Source: Desulfosediminicola ganghwensis (GTDB lineage: Bacteria; Desulfobacterota; Desulfobulbia; Desulfobulbales; Desulfocapsaceae). From it: 64,000 bases of DNA. The stretch covers positions 2,937,001-3,001,000 of the forward strand of contig NZ_CP050699.1 in NCBI RefSeq assembly GCF_005116675.2, given 5' to 3'. Below are positions 10,084-19,115 of the stretch, piece by piece; position 1 is the stretch's first letter; every line of letters starts with the position of its first letter. A program made the translations under genes and the position numbers. The notes below the pieces were generated by a model, which was not told the DNA's origin, searched no databases, and saw nothing but the letters and a program-made list of their open reading frames with translations.

Positions 10084-10136
10084 GCGCAAACGAAGCGTAT
10101 CGTAGTTTGTGTCAGAGCACGTGCCTTGTTAGGCGC
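10084..10136 (-). repeat. Degenerate attC-like site after the ICMT gene
   Basis: On the minus strand GCGCCTAAC (R''-like) and GTTTGCGC (R'-like) bound a 53-base imperfect palindrome directly after the methyltransferase stop codon. This is the position of an attC in a gene cassette. It is shorter and less regular than the other two nearby sites. Confidence 0.4.
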
Positions 10137-10154
10137 TGCTATCTGGCAACCTCC

Positions 10155-10874
10155 TCAGTAAATCCCGGGAATCAACCGATAGCGTACGCGTCGCGCATAG
10201 TCACGATAGCCAGGCAACTGATCCTGTAGAGTCTGGTCTTCTAGCACCGTTCTAATCACCGAAATGATTAGCGCAACAGCCGCCGGAATAAGTGTCCACG
10301 TAGAGCTTAAAGCCAGCACCATACCTGGGAGTGCCAACATATTTCCTGCATATCCCGGATGTCGCACAATCCGATAGGGGCCACTGTCACACACCACATG
10401 CCCTCGCTCCACCTGAATACGCACCACGCTGGAAAAAAAGCGATTCTCTATAAAAGCCCACGCAGCGAAAGCGTATCCGAGCGAGATCAAGAAGAAGCCG
10501 AGCACGATGAGCCACAATGGAAATGGGAGTGACCAACCAAAACGATGATCCAGCCCGGCCACAATGATCGGTGGGAAACTCACACTCAGCGCCATCAGTG
10601 GAGCAAGCACTTTGTCCCAGGCTTTCGCACTTTGAACCTTCTCCATATTTTGTCTTTCGGCTGTTAATCCGGGATGCCGACGTTCCGCCCATATGCGCCC
10701 ACCAATACCAGCGGCCAAAATAAGCATGGAATATAGCCAGGCCTGCCACCAGCGGAGATCGCCACCGCAAATAAATAAAACCAGCGGGATTAGGAGATAC
10801 ACTACAACTAATCTGAACCACTGACGAGGTGATGCTGTTTGATCTGCCTTTGGATCATCTTTATTCGATGCCAT
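10155..10874 (-). CDS. Isoprenylcysteine-methyltransferase-like membrane protein (ICMT/PEMT family)
   Basis: A 239-residue membrane methyltransferase-like protein with four or five hydrophobic segments. The C-terminal half carries the family's SAM-binding features: GPYRIVRHPGYAGNML and the terminal EDQTLQDQLPGYRDYARRV. Bacterial members act on lipids or small hydrophobic thiols and are mostly uncharacterised. It is bounded on both sides by attC-like palindromes (10909-10968 upstream, 10084-10136 downstream) in the order expected for a gene cassette read on the minus strand, so horizontal acquisition by an integron is likely. Confidence 0.82.
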   Translation of the reverse strand: MASNKDDPKADQTASPRQWFRLVVVYLLIPLVLFICGGDLRWWQAWLYSMLILAAGIGGRIWAERRHPGLTAERQNMEKVQSAKAWDKVLAPLMALSVSFPPIIVAGLDHRFGWSLPFPLWLIVLGFFLISLGYAFAAWAFIENRFFSSVVRIQVERGHVVCDSGPYRIVRHPGYAGNMLALPGMVLALSSTWTLIPAAVALIISVIRTVLEDQTLQDQLPGYRDYARRVRYRLIPGIY

Positions 10875-10908
10875 GCCACTCCCTCAAATTACATGACTTC
10901 TATTGAAC

Positions 10909-10968
10909 GACTAACGTCCGGGTTCAGCGACGGCGCAGAGCGCCGGCCGCTGCAACAGGTTGTTGGCT
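10909..10968 (-). repeat. attC site between the PAS and ICMT cassettes
   Basis: The minus strand reads AGCCAAC at one end and GTTAGTC at the other, with a 60-base imperfect palindrome between them (CAGCGGCCGGCGC/GCGCCGTCGCTG with unpaired bases). Size, terminal boxes and place right after the PAS gene stop fit an attC well. Confidence 0.7.
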
Positions 10969-10986
10969 GGCCTTTCCGTCCATGAA

Positions 10987-11382
10987 CTAGCGGCCGGTGA
11001 TATCGCGACTAATACCCAATAAGCCGCAAAGATTTCCATGCTCATCGAATAACGGCGTCTTCAAAGTATCCAATAAGACATGACGCCCGTCCGGGTAGTC
11101 TACCCATTCATCATTACGCTTCGTGTGCCGACTATCGAGCATCTCATGGTCCTTCTCGCGGAAAAACCTGGCGACATTCTCCGGGAACAGATCGAAATCT
11201 GTCTTCCCCACAACCTCCTCGATGGACTGTCCGATGAGTTCGGCAAAGGCTTTATTACCGCCGAGGTATACCCCTTCGAGGTCTTTGTAGAAAATCAGGT
11301 CCGGAATGGAATTGATGACCGACGTCATAAAGGACAATTGCTTTCTGACGGCTTCTTCGCTAAGTAGCTTGTCGTTTGGCAT
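10987..11382 (-). CDS. Single PAS-domain protein (cassette gene)
   Basis: A 131-residue protein that is essentially one PAS domain: ITSVINSIPDLIFYKDLEG, GGNKAFAELIGQS, GKTDFDLFPE and the C-terminal LFDEHGNLCGLLGISRDITG. No kinase, GGDEF or HTH output domain follows, so it is either a stand-alone sensor or a cassette-trimmed piece of a larger signalling protein. It lies between two attC-like sites (11454-11527 and 10909-10968). The start codon is the ATG near 11382, preceded by AAGAGG. Confidence 0.85.
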   Translation of the reverse strand: MPNDKLLSEEAVRKQLSFMTSVINSIPDLIFYKDLEGVYLGGNKAFAELIGQSIEEVVGKTDFDLFPENVARFFREKDHEMLDSRHTKRNDEWVDYPDGRHVLLDTLKTPLFDEHGNLCGLLGISRDITGR

Positions 11383-11453
11383 AAATCACCTCTTGTTACA
11401 GGTTTGTCTCTGATGCGAATTCTGTTATCGGGCCAGGATCATGCGGGTTGTCT

Positions 11454-11527
11454 GGCTAACAAGTGATTATAAGGAAACTGCGTAATTCCAGTTCGGTAAT
11501 GTTATACAGAGAGAATAGTTGTTAGGC
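11454..11527 (-). repeat. attC site upstream of the PAS cassette
   Basis: GGCTAAC (11454-11460) and GTTAGGC (11521-11527) are the inverted ends of a 74-base palindrome with a central hairpin (AACTG...CAGTT). On the minus strand this reads R''=GCCTAAC and R'=GTTAGCC. No gene is left on its far side: from 11528 to 11928 I see nothing recognisable before the IS1595-type element. Confidence 0.65.
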
Positions 11528-11928
11528 AGCATGGAAGATAACACGCCACTTTCGATCAGCTCTTAGCCTATATCGCTACCATATATTTTTGCTCATTACC
11601 GCAGCAGAATCGAGTAAAAAAAAATTTAAATTTGCTCTGCCAACCTTAAGGGGTCAATGGAATGGTCAGGTTATGGTGTTTCCTGAGAAGATGGGTTTGC
11701 GCCTGTCTGGTGAGTGGTGCTTGCTTAGGATGAGGCGACTCTGAAAGGATTCAGGAAAAATGTGAAATTGAAATCCCTGATCCTCTCTTATGATTGACAA
11801 TGCAAATCTAAGATTGAATGATATTGGACACTCTCTTCTAATGAAACGTCCATTGCCAAAGAGTATTGTTTATTTCCTTCAACGTGGTTATTTCTGCGAG
11901 AAGTGAATATATGAGTCTTTTACATTTT

Positions 11929-12989
11929 TCTGATTACCCCTCATCCTCAGCAAACTTTAAAATACGCTGAGGCATTGGCTTAGTAACTGCGGAATAACGA
12001 ATAAGTGAGCCAACCATGGCTCCCATATAAAAACGGTTGTTGAAACGAAAACAGAATTCAGCCAAATACCTTGGCAAATGCTTTGGACTCACAGCATGAT
12101 ATGTACCATGTATGGCCCTTTTGACATTGCCGATCATGGTGTTGATCCAATGGAAAATCTTGTTGTCGGGATTGTGATAAATCTCACTTGTATTGACAGC
12201 GCCGTGGAAAGCAACGCTGTCAGCAACTCCTCGCAACGGGCCAAACTCATCTGAAATTACAACGCATTGGTGGTGGATATGCTTCAACGACCACTTGCGA
12301 ACTTCCTGGGAGGAAAAGGAATTCACTTTACTCATTCTCATATGAATAGGATGGCCTTTTTCGTTGCGGGCTATGGCAGCAAGAAATGGGGTTTTGCCGG
12401 GGGCTCCCCGGCCACGCTTACCACCGGACCTTTTACCACCCCAATATGCGTCATCAAGTTCAACTAGGCCATTGAGGGCAAAACTGTCATCGGCGACTTT
12501 CATAACGTGCTGGAGCTTGTGCTTCATTTTCATAGCAGCATTGATTGAAATACCCAGTAATCGTCGCAGATTGAGCGCTGACATACCCTCTTTCGATTGG
12601 GTAACAAAGAAAATCCCGAGGAACCAAGTAGTAAGAGGCAGTTTTGAGGAGGCAAATATAGTGTCGCTTGTAAGTGAGCATTGGAAACGACAGTTGCGAC
12701 ACTGATAGAGATTCCGGGTTGAGACCAGGTAGTGTTTGGTATGACCGCATCTCGGACATTTGTATCCAGTAGGCCAACGAGCATTGAATAGCCTTTCTCG
12801 GCACTGCTCTTCAGCGCCATATGTATCGAGAAATCTCTTCAAGCTGAGGCCTTTTTGAAATTGAACTGTATTCTTTGGCATGTCGTTTCTCCCTGTGAAG
12901 GTTATCCTAGGGATTATGACATGCCAGGGGTATCACAGAGTGACCACCCTCAAGGGTTTTTTAAATGCTGAGCTTTAGGGGTAATCAGA
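11929..12989 (-). mobile_element. IS1595-family insertion sequence, intact
   Basis: The ends at 11929-11952 and 12966-12989 are inverted repeats (TCTGATTACCCCT, four variable bases, CTCAGCA). TACATTTT is duplicated directly outside (11921-11928 and 12990-12997), the 8-bp target duplication expected for this family. Length is 1061 bp with one transposase gene, so the element looks complete and fairly recent. Confidence 0.9.
11934..12881 (-). CDS. IS1595-family transposase
   Basis: A 315-residue DDE-type transposase. The N-terminal zinc ribbon is visible (YKCPRCGHTKHY and YQCRNCRFQCS), followed by the IS1595 core: LVELDDAYWGGKRSGGKRG with the first catalytic Asp, VISDEFGPLRGV with the second, and YHNPDNKIFHWINTMIGNVK. 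The reading frame is unbroken and its stop codon lies inside the terminal inverted repeat. It is probably active or only recently silent. Confidence 0.93.
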   Translation of the reverse strand: MPKNTVQFQKGLSLKRFLDTYGAEEQCRERLFNARWPTGYKCPRCGHTKHYLVSTRNLYQCRNCRFQCSLTSDTIFASSKLPLTTWFLGIFFVTQSKEGMSALNLRRLLGISINAAMKMKHKLQHVMKVADDSFALNGLVELDDAYWGGKRSGGKRGRGAPGKTPFLAAIARNEKGHPIHMRMSKVNSFSSQEVRKWSLKHIHHQCVVISDEFGPLRGVADSVAFHGAVNTSEIYHNPDNKIFHWINTMIGNVKRAIHGTYHAVSPKHLPRYLAEFCFRFNNRFYMGAMVGSLIRYSAVTKPMPQRILKFAEDEG

Positions 12990-13124
12990 TACATTTTTGG
13001 GCGTTTATCCAAGATCTTCAAACTTTCCTGATCAACTGAATCTCTTGCAACTCTCAACTGAGATCTTGTATCATCTAGCGACATAACCTATTGATTGTGT
13101 CGCTATTGTGGGCAGTGATATTAA

Positions 13125-14585
13125 TTACTCAGTGGTCCTGACGGTCGCAGTGACCAACTCTTGACCGGTGACATCAAATGGAGTATCAGCCGCTTCTTCA
13201 TTTTCCCTTTTCCAGACAAATTTACCGGTAGCTGCATATAAAACAGCCAGGATGGGGCAAATGAGGGAGAAAAATGCATAGGGGGCATAATCCAAAGTTG
13301 CAACACCTAAGGTTGCAGCCGTGAAAATCGCATCGTTGCCCCACGGTACGAGAAAAGCGAAAAGGGTCCCGCTGTCTTCCAGGGTACGGGAAAGAACGTT
13401 CCCTTTTATATTCATCCGCCTGTAAGCGGGCTCAAAAGTTTCACCTGGCAGGACAATTGAAACATATTGGCTGGCGGAAAAGAGGTTTGTTGCCAGACAT
13501 GCGCCGATTGTAGCAACAATGAGCCTGAAACTGCTGTTGATAGAGTTGCTGATGGCTGTAAGCAGAGCCTTGAGGATACCTGATCGCTGAATTATTTCGC
13601 CAAATGCCAGAACAATAAGGGCAACAGTTACAATCCAGGCCATACTGCCAAGTCCGCCTCTATTGAGTAATTTGGCAGCATCAGCATTGCCGTAGTCGTA
13701 ACTGACACCTTTAAACAAAGCAAGAACAGCTTCCTTGGCTGTAAATGCGTCCTGAAAAATCATTCCTGCAACTACACCGAGAATCGAGCCGATCATGATA
13801 CTCAGAATAGGTGGAACTTTTTTTATGATTAAGAGAATAGTTGCAGCTGGGATCAGAAGCAGAAAAGGGCTGATCATGAATACAGAATCTATGGCAGCCA
13901 TCAGTTCCTGAGTCTTGGCTGGACTGGCTCCCTGGCTATCTCCGAAATTCATGCCGATTACGGCAAAGATAATTAAAGATATTACGATTGCCGGACCACC
14001 AGTGAATAACATAGAGTAGATGTGACTGAATAGAGTGGTTTTAGCGGTGGCTGCCGCCAGATTAGTCGTATCCGAAAATGGTGACATTTTATCCCCGAAA
14101 AGCGCACCGGATACGACCATTCCAGCAGCTATGGGCAAAGGTACTCCGAGTCCTTCCGCCACACCGATGAGGGCAACGCCCATTGTTGCGATGCAGCCAT
14201 AGGATGTTCCGGTAAAGTATGAGGTGAGACAGCAGAGGATAAGACCCGTTGTGAGATATAATGATGGGGTGAGGAGGTCCAACCCGTAATAAATGATCGA
14301 TGGTATGACGCCACCAATTATCCAGCCGCCGATAACACAACCCACCGCCATTAAAACACCAACAGTGAATGCGGCTTTTTTGAATCCGTCAAGGAGGTAG
14401 CCTTCAATTTCCTTGAGGGTGTTGCCAAGAAAATATGTTACTACAGATAGATAGACAATACACAATACCAAGGTTCCCCGGGTAGGTAATTTCAAAACCT
14501 GGAGGCATGTTGCGAGGATGATGACGAGACCTATCATTGCGAGAAACGCAGAGACAGGTTTTACTGACTTTTCATATGATGACAT
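13125..14585 (-). CDS. NhaC-family Na+/H+ antiporter or sodium-coupled exchanger
   Basis: A 486-residue inner-membrane protein with about 11-12 hydrophobic segments. NhaC-family signatures include GTSYGCIATMGVALIG, GALFGDKMSPFSDTTNLAA (DxxSPxSDT type) and NLFSASQYVSIVLPGETF. Classical NhaC exchanges Na+ for H+; some relatives exchange organic acids such as malate for lactate. It is the third gene of an operon with a racemase-like and a saccharopine-dehydrogenase-like gene, so a role in uptake or efflux of the metabolite they handle is possible. It starts 26 bases after the preceding gene. Confidence 0.88.
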   Translation of the reverse strand: MSSYEKSVKPVSAFLAMIGLVIILATCLQVLKLPTRGTLVLCIVYLSVVTYFLGNTLKEIEGYLLDGFKKAAFTVGVLMAVGCVIGGWIIGGVIPSIIYYGLDLLTPSLYLTTGLILCCLTSYFTGTSYGCIATMGVALIGVAEGLGVPLPIAAGMVVSGALFGDKMSPFSDTTNLAAATAKTTLFSHIYSMLFTGGPAIVISLIIFAVIGMNFGDSQGASPAKTQELMAAIDSVFMISPFLLLIPAATILLIIKKVPPILSIMIGSILGVVAGMIFQDAFTAKEAVLALFKGVSYDYGNADAAKLLNRGGLGSMAWIVTVALIVLAFGEIIQRSGILKALLTAISNSINSSFRLIVATIGACLATNLFSASQYVSIVLPGETFEPAYRRMNIKGNVLSRTLEDSGTLFAFLVPWGNDAIFTAATLGVATLDYAPYAFFSLICPILAVLYAATGKFVWKRENEEAADTPFDVTGQELVTATVRTTE

Positions 14586-14611
14586 AGCTCTACTCCTTTC
14601 TTTTTTTGAAA

Positions 14612-15322
14612 TTAAGTGGAAAATGAATCATGAATCAATGAAACCATCGTCGATAGGTCATACACCTGCAGACCGACAGCTTTTCGAACTGCATTCGCAA
14701 AAGGTGGGAGATCCGTACATTCCAATAAGATTGCTCCCGCGTCCGGATGGTCCTCTTTTGCAGTAACAGCAAGTGAAACGATTTCCTTTTCCACTTTTTC
14801 TATTGAAAGAGGCTGGTCAGGAGAACGACTGATCTTGCTCCATTCCGGCATCTCGTCCATACCATAGATTTCAATTCCACGCATATCTGCGACTCCGATT
14901 GCCTGGAAATGTTCCTGTTTTAGGTCCTTCTTTGAGGCGGTGATAACCAGTATTTTTCTTCCGCCGAGCGAAATGCGGATAAACGGTATCTGCATCAGGG
15001 CTGAAGTGAAGACAGGAACTTTGAGAACAGCAGCCAGTTCTTGCTGAAAAATTGCGTTAAATCCGCAACTTGTAATAATTGATTTCACTCCTTGCTCTAT
15101 CATGGTTTCTGCAGCTTCCACCATGGGACCGATGAGAGCCGTATCGGGGGAAACCAGGACCGACTGGTAGTTTGCTCCCTTTACTCTCTTAAAAAGAACT
15201 GGGAAGGAGTAGGTCAACGGATTGGTGCTGTTGCCAGGAAGGCTTTCCAGCTGCTCCAGTCCTTTCGGATTACTTCCCCCTTCCCAGCAAAGAACTCCGA
15301 GAAAAGGTTTTTGGGAGTTCAT
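14612..15322 (-). CDS. Aspartate/glutamate racemase-family protein
   Basis: A 236-residue protein of the cofactor-independent Asp/Glu/hydantoin racemase superfamily. The two cysteine-centred catalytic segments are IITSCGFNAIFQ (residues about 78-89) and ILLECTDLPPFANA near the C-terminus. The N-terminal GVLCWEGGSNPKGLEQL is not seen in standard MurI or RacX, so the substrate is open; maleate isomerase-like or hydantoin racemase-like chemistry is possible. It sits in a three-gene minus-strand operon between a saccharopine-dehydrogenase-like gene and an NhaC transporter. Confidence 0.78.
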   Translation of the reverse strand: MNSQKPFLGVLCWEGGSNPKGLEQLESLPGNSTNPLTYSFPVLFKRVKGANYQSVLVSPDTALIGPMVEAAETMIEQGVKSIITSCGFNAIFQQELAAVLKVPVFTSALMQIPFIRISLGGRKILVITASKKDLKQEHFQAIGVADMRGIEIYGMDEMPEWSKISRSPDQPLSIEKVEKEIVSLAVTAKEDHPDAGAILLECTDLPPFANAVRKAVGLQVYDLSTMVSLIHDSFST

Positions 15323-15394
15323 TTATCTATATCCTCCAAAATGTATAGGTTGAATGGCTATCATACGTCATGAGATAACGTACCCATAAGCCAA

Positions 15395-16624
15395 TCAGGG
15401 GTTGAGTTGTCCGTCCCAATCGTTCACAGTTTTTGTAAATTTAATTCCCCGTTTGTCCAACTCGCTAAAGTAGTGGTCGAGGGGAACCTCCATCGGCATC
15501 GTTCTTCCAGACTTCTCTAATTTTCCATCCAGAATCATCATGGAACCGATGGCCATTGGGAACCCGACGGTTTGTTGCATTGCGGAGAATCCGGATTCAT
15601 GATCATGTAAAACGATGGATTGCATCAGAACCTGTTTAGGGGAGCCATCAATCAACCCTCTGCCGTCGACACGCAGGAGAGCAACATCGCTTTCATCATT
15701 TTGATAGTAAAACTGTTGTTGGTTACCTAAGAGAGCGGCGCAAAATTCGTCTGGCTTAACTTGCTGGTCGCCAACCTGGATTGATTCGCTGCTCAGAAAG
15801 CCGCAACGAGCCATTCTTTCCCAGAATGCACCGTGCCCAGGCCAGCGGCAAATGTAGCGCCCCATACTCTTAACAGTTTTTCCTATCCCAAAATGGTCTA
15901 CGTACTGTGTGGAGTTGCCGTTATAGAAACACTCAAGTGTGTCGCCTAAACCCGGGAGATCAAGGTTGTGGGTATTCTTTGGCGAGAACATGGCATCGGC
16001 TTCAATTTCGCAAATTTGATTGTTATCGAGGTACCGTGCAGGACGAAGGTGGGAACGAATCACTCCAATAACAGACCAGGTAAATTTGTACCGTAACGGG
16101 TTGTTTGCCGATTGCAATTCCGGAAAGCCTGCCCCGTAGGAATGGAGGGCATGAACTTCATCGAACGAGTTTACTATCATTTGGCCCATAGCAAGGTCTA
16201 CTCCAGGGTCCATACCGAATTCTTCCAGGATTATAAGGCCTTCTTGCCGGGCTTTTTGGTCAAGACTGTCCAGTCGTTCTGCAAATCCTGGCTGATTTGC
16301 GTAAGCCGGATTATTGATATAGCTTGAAGTTATGGCATGACAACCGCATTCAATGGCAAGCTCAACCATCGGAAGTGTCAAGTGGGGAGGGAAAAATTCT
16401 ATAACCAGTGAGGCGGGGGAGAGGAGTTCACGGATTTTTCCCAGATCTTTACCGTCGATCTGGTACCCTCGAACCCTGCTGTCATCAATTGCGCTGAGAT
16501 CATCAAGAAATCCCTCGTAACAGTCGACAACACTCAGTTCGTTGAAATCACCGTATTTGATAAGATCATATACGCAGGCTTTTCCCTGCATTCCATAGCC
16601 TAGAAGAACAATTTTTCGTTCCAT
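15395..16624 (-). CDS. Saccharopine dehydrogenase-like oxidoreductase
   Basis: A 409-residue NAD(P)-dependent enzyme with the saccharopine dehydrogenase layout: an N-terminal Rossmann fold with GYGMQGKACVYDL, the conserved CHAITSSYINNPAY, then GMDPGVDLAMGQMI at the domain switch. Related enzymes make or break C-N bonds between an amino acid and an oxo-acid. As first gene of an operon with a racemase-like protein and an ion-coupled transporter, divergent from a GntR regulator, it probably belongs to a catabolic or osmolyte pathway for one amino acid. Product identity is not visible in the sequence. Confidence 0.82.
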   Translation of the reverse strand: MERKIVLLGYGMQGKACVYDLIKYGDFNELSVVDCYEGFLDDLSAIDDSRVRGYQIDGKDLGKIRELLSPASLVIEFFPPHLTLPMVELAIECGCHAITSSYINNPAYANQPGFAERLDSLDQKARQEGLIILEEFGMDPGVDLAMGQMIVNSFDEVHALHSYGAGFPELQSANNPLRYKFTWSVIGVIRSHLRPARYLDNNQICEIEADAMFSPKNTHNLDLPGLGDTLECFYNGNSTQYVDHFGIGKTVKSMGRYICRWPGHGAFWERMARCGFLSSESIQVGDQQVKPDEFCAALLGNQQQFYYQNDESDVALLRVDGRGLIDGSPKQVLMQSIVLHDHESGFSAMQQTVGFPMAIGSMMILDGKLEKSGRTMPMEVPLDHYFSELDKRGIKFTKTVNDWDGQLNP

Positions 16625-16706
16625 TGTTTAAGACTCCTTCAGGTTGAAACCATATACGAAAAACATATTTACACGGAAATTCAGTTGCGTTTAGTAGCGT
16701 CTGGAC

Positions 16707-16732
16707 TTATGTATGAATAAATAAATACATAA
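16707..16732. promoter_or_regulatory. Candidate GntR operator
   Basis: TTATGTAT (16707-16714) and ATACATAA (16725-16732) form a perfect 8-bp inverted repeat in the 313-base gap between the divergent saccharopine-dehydrogenase-like operon and the GntR gene. Similar AT-rich palindromes are bound by FCD-type GntR proteins. Assignment is by position only. Confidence 0.35.
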
Positions 16733-16937
16733 ATGAATGCAAGAGAAAAAACATTTTTGAATGGATGATTTTTGAAATTGCTCGTATAGAGGGTGTAAGT
16801 ATATGAGATTACGAGCGTGATTTATTAGTGACGAACTCTTCTGGAAAGATTTGATTTGATATCAGGAGAGGAAATCTGTAAGTATCTGTTTTACATTCAG
16901 CTTTCTTCCTAAAATCAAAGAAGCACACACAGGTAAT

Positions 16938-17603
16938 ATGGTTAGCACGAACAGCAAGACAAGCAGTGAGGATCTGGCGTATGCTGAAATCCTCAGACTC
17001 ATCTATGAACGCAAGTTTGTTCCAGGAGATTTTCTCCAGGAAGAATATCTCTCCCGTACCCTTGGCATGAGCAGGACTCCAATCAATCGGGCCCTGTCAC
17101 GAATGAATGTTGAGGGAATCCTTGAACGGAAAAAGAAGAAAGGCTGTTATATCCCGGTGGTTCCCTTAAATGAGGGACGGAAGCTGTTTAGTCTCAGGGC
17201 GATGATCGAGGGGCAGGTGGCCTGGGAGGCTGCTCATGTCTGTCCTGCGGAGAATCTGGAAAAATTGTATGCAATTAACCAGAAAGACAGACAGGCACTG
17301 GATGAGAAAGATGATGCCACATACTACTTGGCAAATCGTGATTTCCATTTCTTGCTTGCAGAGTCTGCTAATAACCGATATCTGGAGCGTGTCTGCAAGC
17401 AGCTGTTTCATCAGGCTTCAATATACATTTTTTTCTATGACTCGTTTTATACATCTCCAAAGGAGAGTATTTTCCACACGCCGGAACAACATGAAGCCAT
17501 TCTTTGTTGTATTAGAGAGAGGGATGCTGAAGGGGCTAAGGTTGCAATGCAAGAGCATATCATCCACACGATGAAAATGTTTGATATTCAAAACAGCCGC
17601 TAG
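16938..17603 (+). CDS. GntR-family transcriptional regulator (FCD type)
   Basis: A 221-residue regulator with an N-terminal winged helix (FLQEEYLSRTLGMSRTPINR, then a wing KKKGCYIP) and a helical ligand-binding FCD domain with the usual metal-ligand pattern (NRDFHFLLAESANN, HEAILCCIRERD, MQEHI). Such proteins bind small organic or amino acids. It is transcribed away from the operon at 13125-16624 and most probably controls it, with the palindrome at 16707 as candidate site. Confidence 0.9.
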   Translation: MVSTNSKTSSEDLAYAEILRLIYERKFVPGDFLQEEYLSRTLGMSRTPINRALSRMNVEGILERKKKKGCYIPVVPLNEGRKLFSLRAMIEGQVAWEAAHVCPAENLEKLYAINQKDRQALDEKDDATYYLANRDFHFLLAESANNRYLERVCKQLFHQASIYIFFYDSFYTSPKESIFHTPEQHEAILCCIRERDAEGAKVAMQEHIIHTMKMFDIQNSR

Positions 17604-17790
17604 TGTTTTGTCGATTTTTGAGGCTGGATTAAGCAGGCAGGTAAAGATGCTGAATTTATTTACATCGTTACCCAAAATTGCTGCGGCCCCAAAAAGGAGC
17701 ATAATCAAGGAAGCATGAACCAGTGATTGGCAGAGGCAAGGCTATGGAACTTCACCAATCTCTAATATTGATGTATCTACTGTTGCTCCA

Positions 17791-17818
17791 AACGGGCGAG
17801 GACCGCTACTCGCCCGTT
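17791..17818. terminator. Strong hairpin between gntR and the recombinase remnant
   Basis: AACGGGCGAG (17791-17800) pairs perfectly with CTCGCCCGTT (17809-17818). There is no T-run on either strand, so it may be a weak bidirectional terminator or a structural site belonging to the recombinase unit that ends ten bases away. Confidence 0.4.
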
Positions 17819-17827
17819 GAGGCATAC

Positions 17828-18665
17828 CTATCCATAAAGTGTTTCGATCCACCTGATCGCTTCCGTGTCATTCACCTTCCCGAGATACCGCTGAGTAGTT
17901 GAAAGATCAGTATGCCGCAGGATTACCTTGCTGACAATTTCTATAGGAGTTCCCGATCTTGAGGCATACGTTGCTGCATGGCGTCGAAGATCATGTGGTC
18001 GCAGTTCTATGTTGACCATCTTGCCAGCCTTTTTAACCATCGACCAGGCGGTGACATAGGAAATGGGAAATATACGGTCATTGCTCTCTATATCCATGGC
18101 ATTTGCATAAGCTGTTAACCTTACCAAGATTTTCCGTGGAACATAAACCGTCTCGCCAACTCGACCACTTTTGGGATTTTGGATAGTCAGATTTCTCTCT
18201 TGGATGTCCGCTGGTGTGAGATTCAAAACCTCGCCTACTCTCATCCCACCCCTGGCCATCAATTCAAGTATGAGTCTATTCCGAACGCTTGTAGTCCTGA
18301 AGATGATCTCATCAACCGTCTCCTTGTCTATGATATTCCATTGTACCGCCTGCGGTCGTCTAAAGATCTTCCTGATGACTGAACTATTGCAGGGGTTAGT
18401 GAGGGCAGGAAATCCGGTATTAATACTGAAGTTATAAAAGGATGCTAAAACGGAGTACCGGTTTCGCTTGGTTGCTTGGCGATTGTTCTTGGTAAGTGAA
18501 AGGAGAAAATCAAGAACCTCTTCCTGGGAGATGCTGGCGAGATCACGTTGACCAAATTGCGAAGAAAATCTGTGGAGAACGAATTCACATGTCTTTATGG
18601 TATTTTTTTTTCGAGTTGGCTCTGTGGTACTGCAGATGGAAATCTACCGCTTGGGAAACTTTCAT
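17828..18665 (-). pseudogene. Tyrosine recombinase, full length but frameshifted in a 9-A run
   Basis: Read on the minus strand from the ATG at 18665, the N-terminal core-binding domain begins MKVSQAVDFHLQYHRANSKK and then meets a run of nine A (T run at 18603-18611), after which the frame stops within a few codons. Dropping one A restores an open frame through to 17828 (about 278 residues). That frame has the catalytic set R in GGMRVGEVL, HDLRRHAA and LRHTDLSTTQRYL. Only the last 144 codons are open without correction. Either it is a pseudogene, the A-run permits transcriptional slippage, or the base call is wrong. A XerC/D-like or island integrase is the likely original function. Confidence 0.8.
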
Positions 18666-19115
18666 GGTGCGCCTCCTGTGGTTGGGGTTGCATGAGCGAT
18701 CTGCTCACACTGTAGTATACAACACCATGATGGGGATAGGTCCTCGGGAGACGCTACAGACTCAGGAAACATCTTTAGCGAGAAAGGCCGGAAACTGACG
18801 ACGGCTGCCAGTGGTAAGGTCCTGCTTCGGGCTGCACGATACTGTCGTGTAACCTTGCATAGCACCTGACAACATACCAAGAACAGCCCATTGCATAGGT
18901 AACTAATATCACATTTAAATCTATCTGCTTGAACGGCACGTCTGTTTGCTGTCAATTCGGCAGCAGAGCCTGATGGATGCTTCCGAACCAGAAAGCGTAT
19001 CACCCGTTATTAAGACGAAACCTGATTACCCGACATTGATAGGCTTTTTGAATGCCTATATGACTGATTCTACATCACCAGATCTCAGGGCCATGTCGGG
19101 TAACCACCGTACTCT
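18666..19115. other. Intergenic region without recognisable gene
   Basis: 450 bases between the frameshifted recombinase and the outer-membrane gene. Short open frames are present on both strands but none has a credible start, codon use or family. No tRNA gene that could have served as an integration site was seen. Confidence 0.4.
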
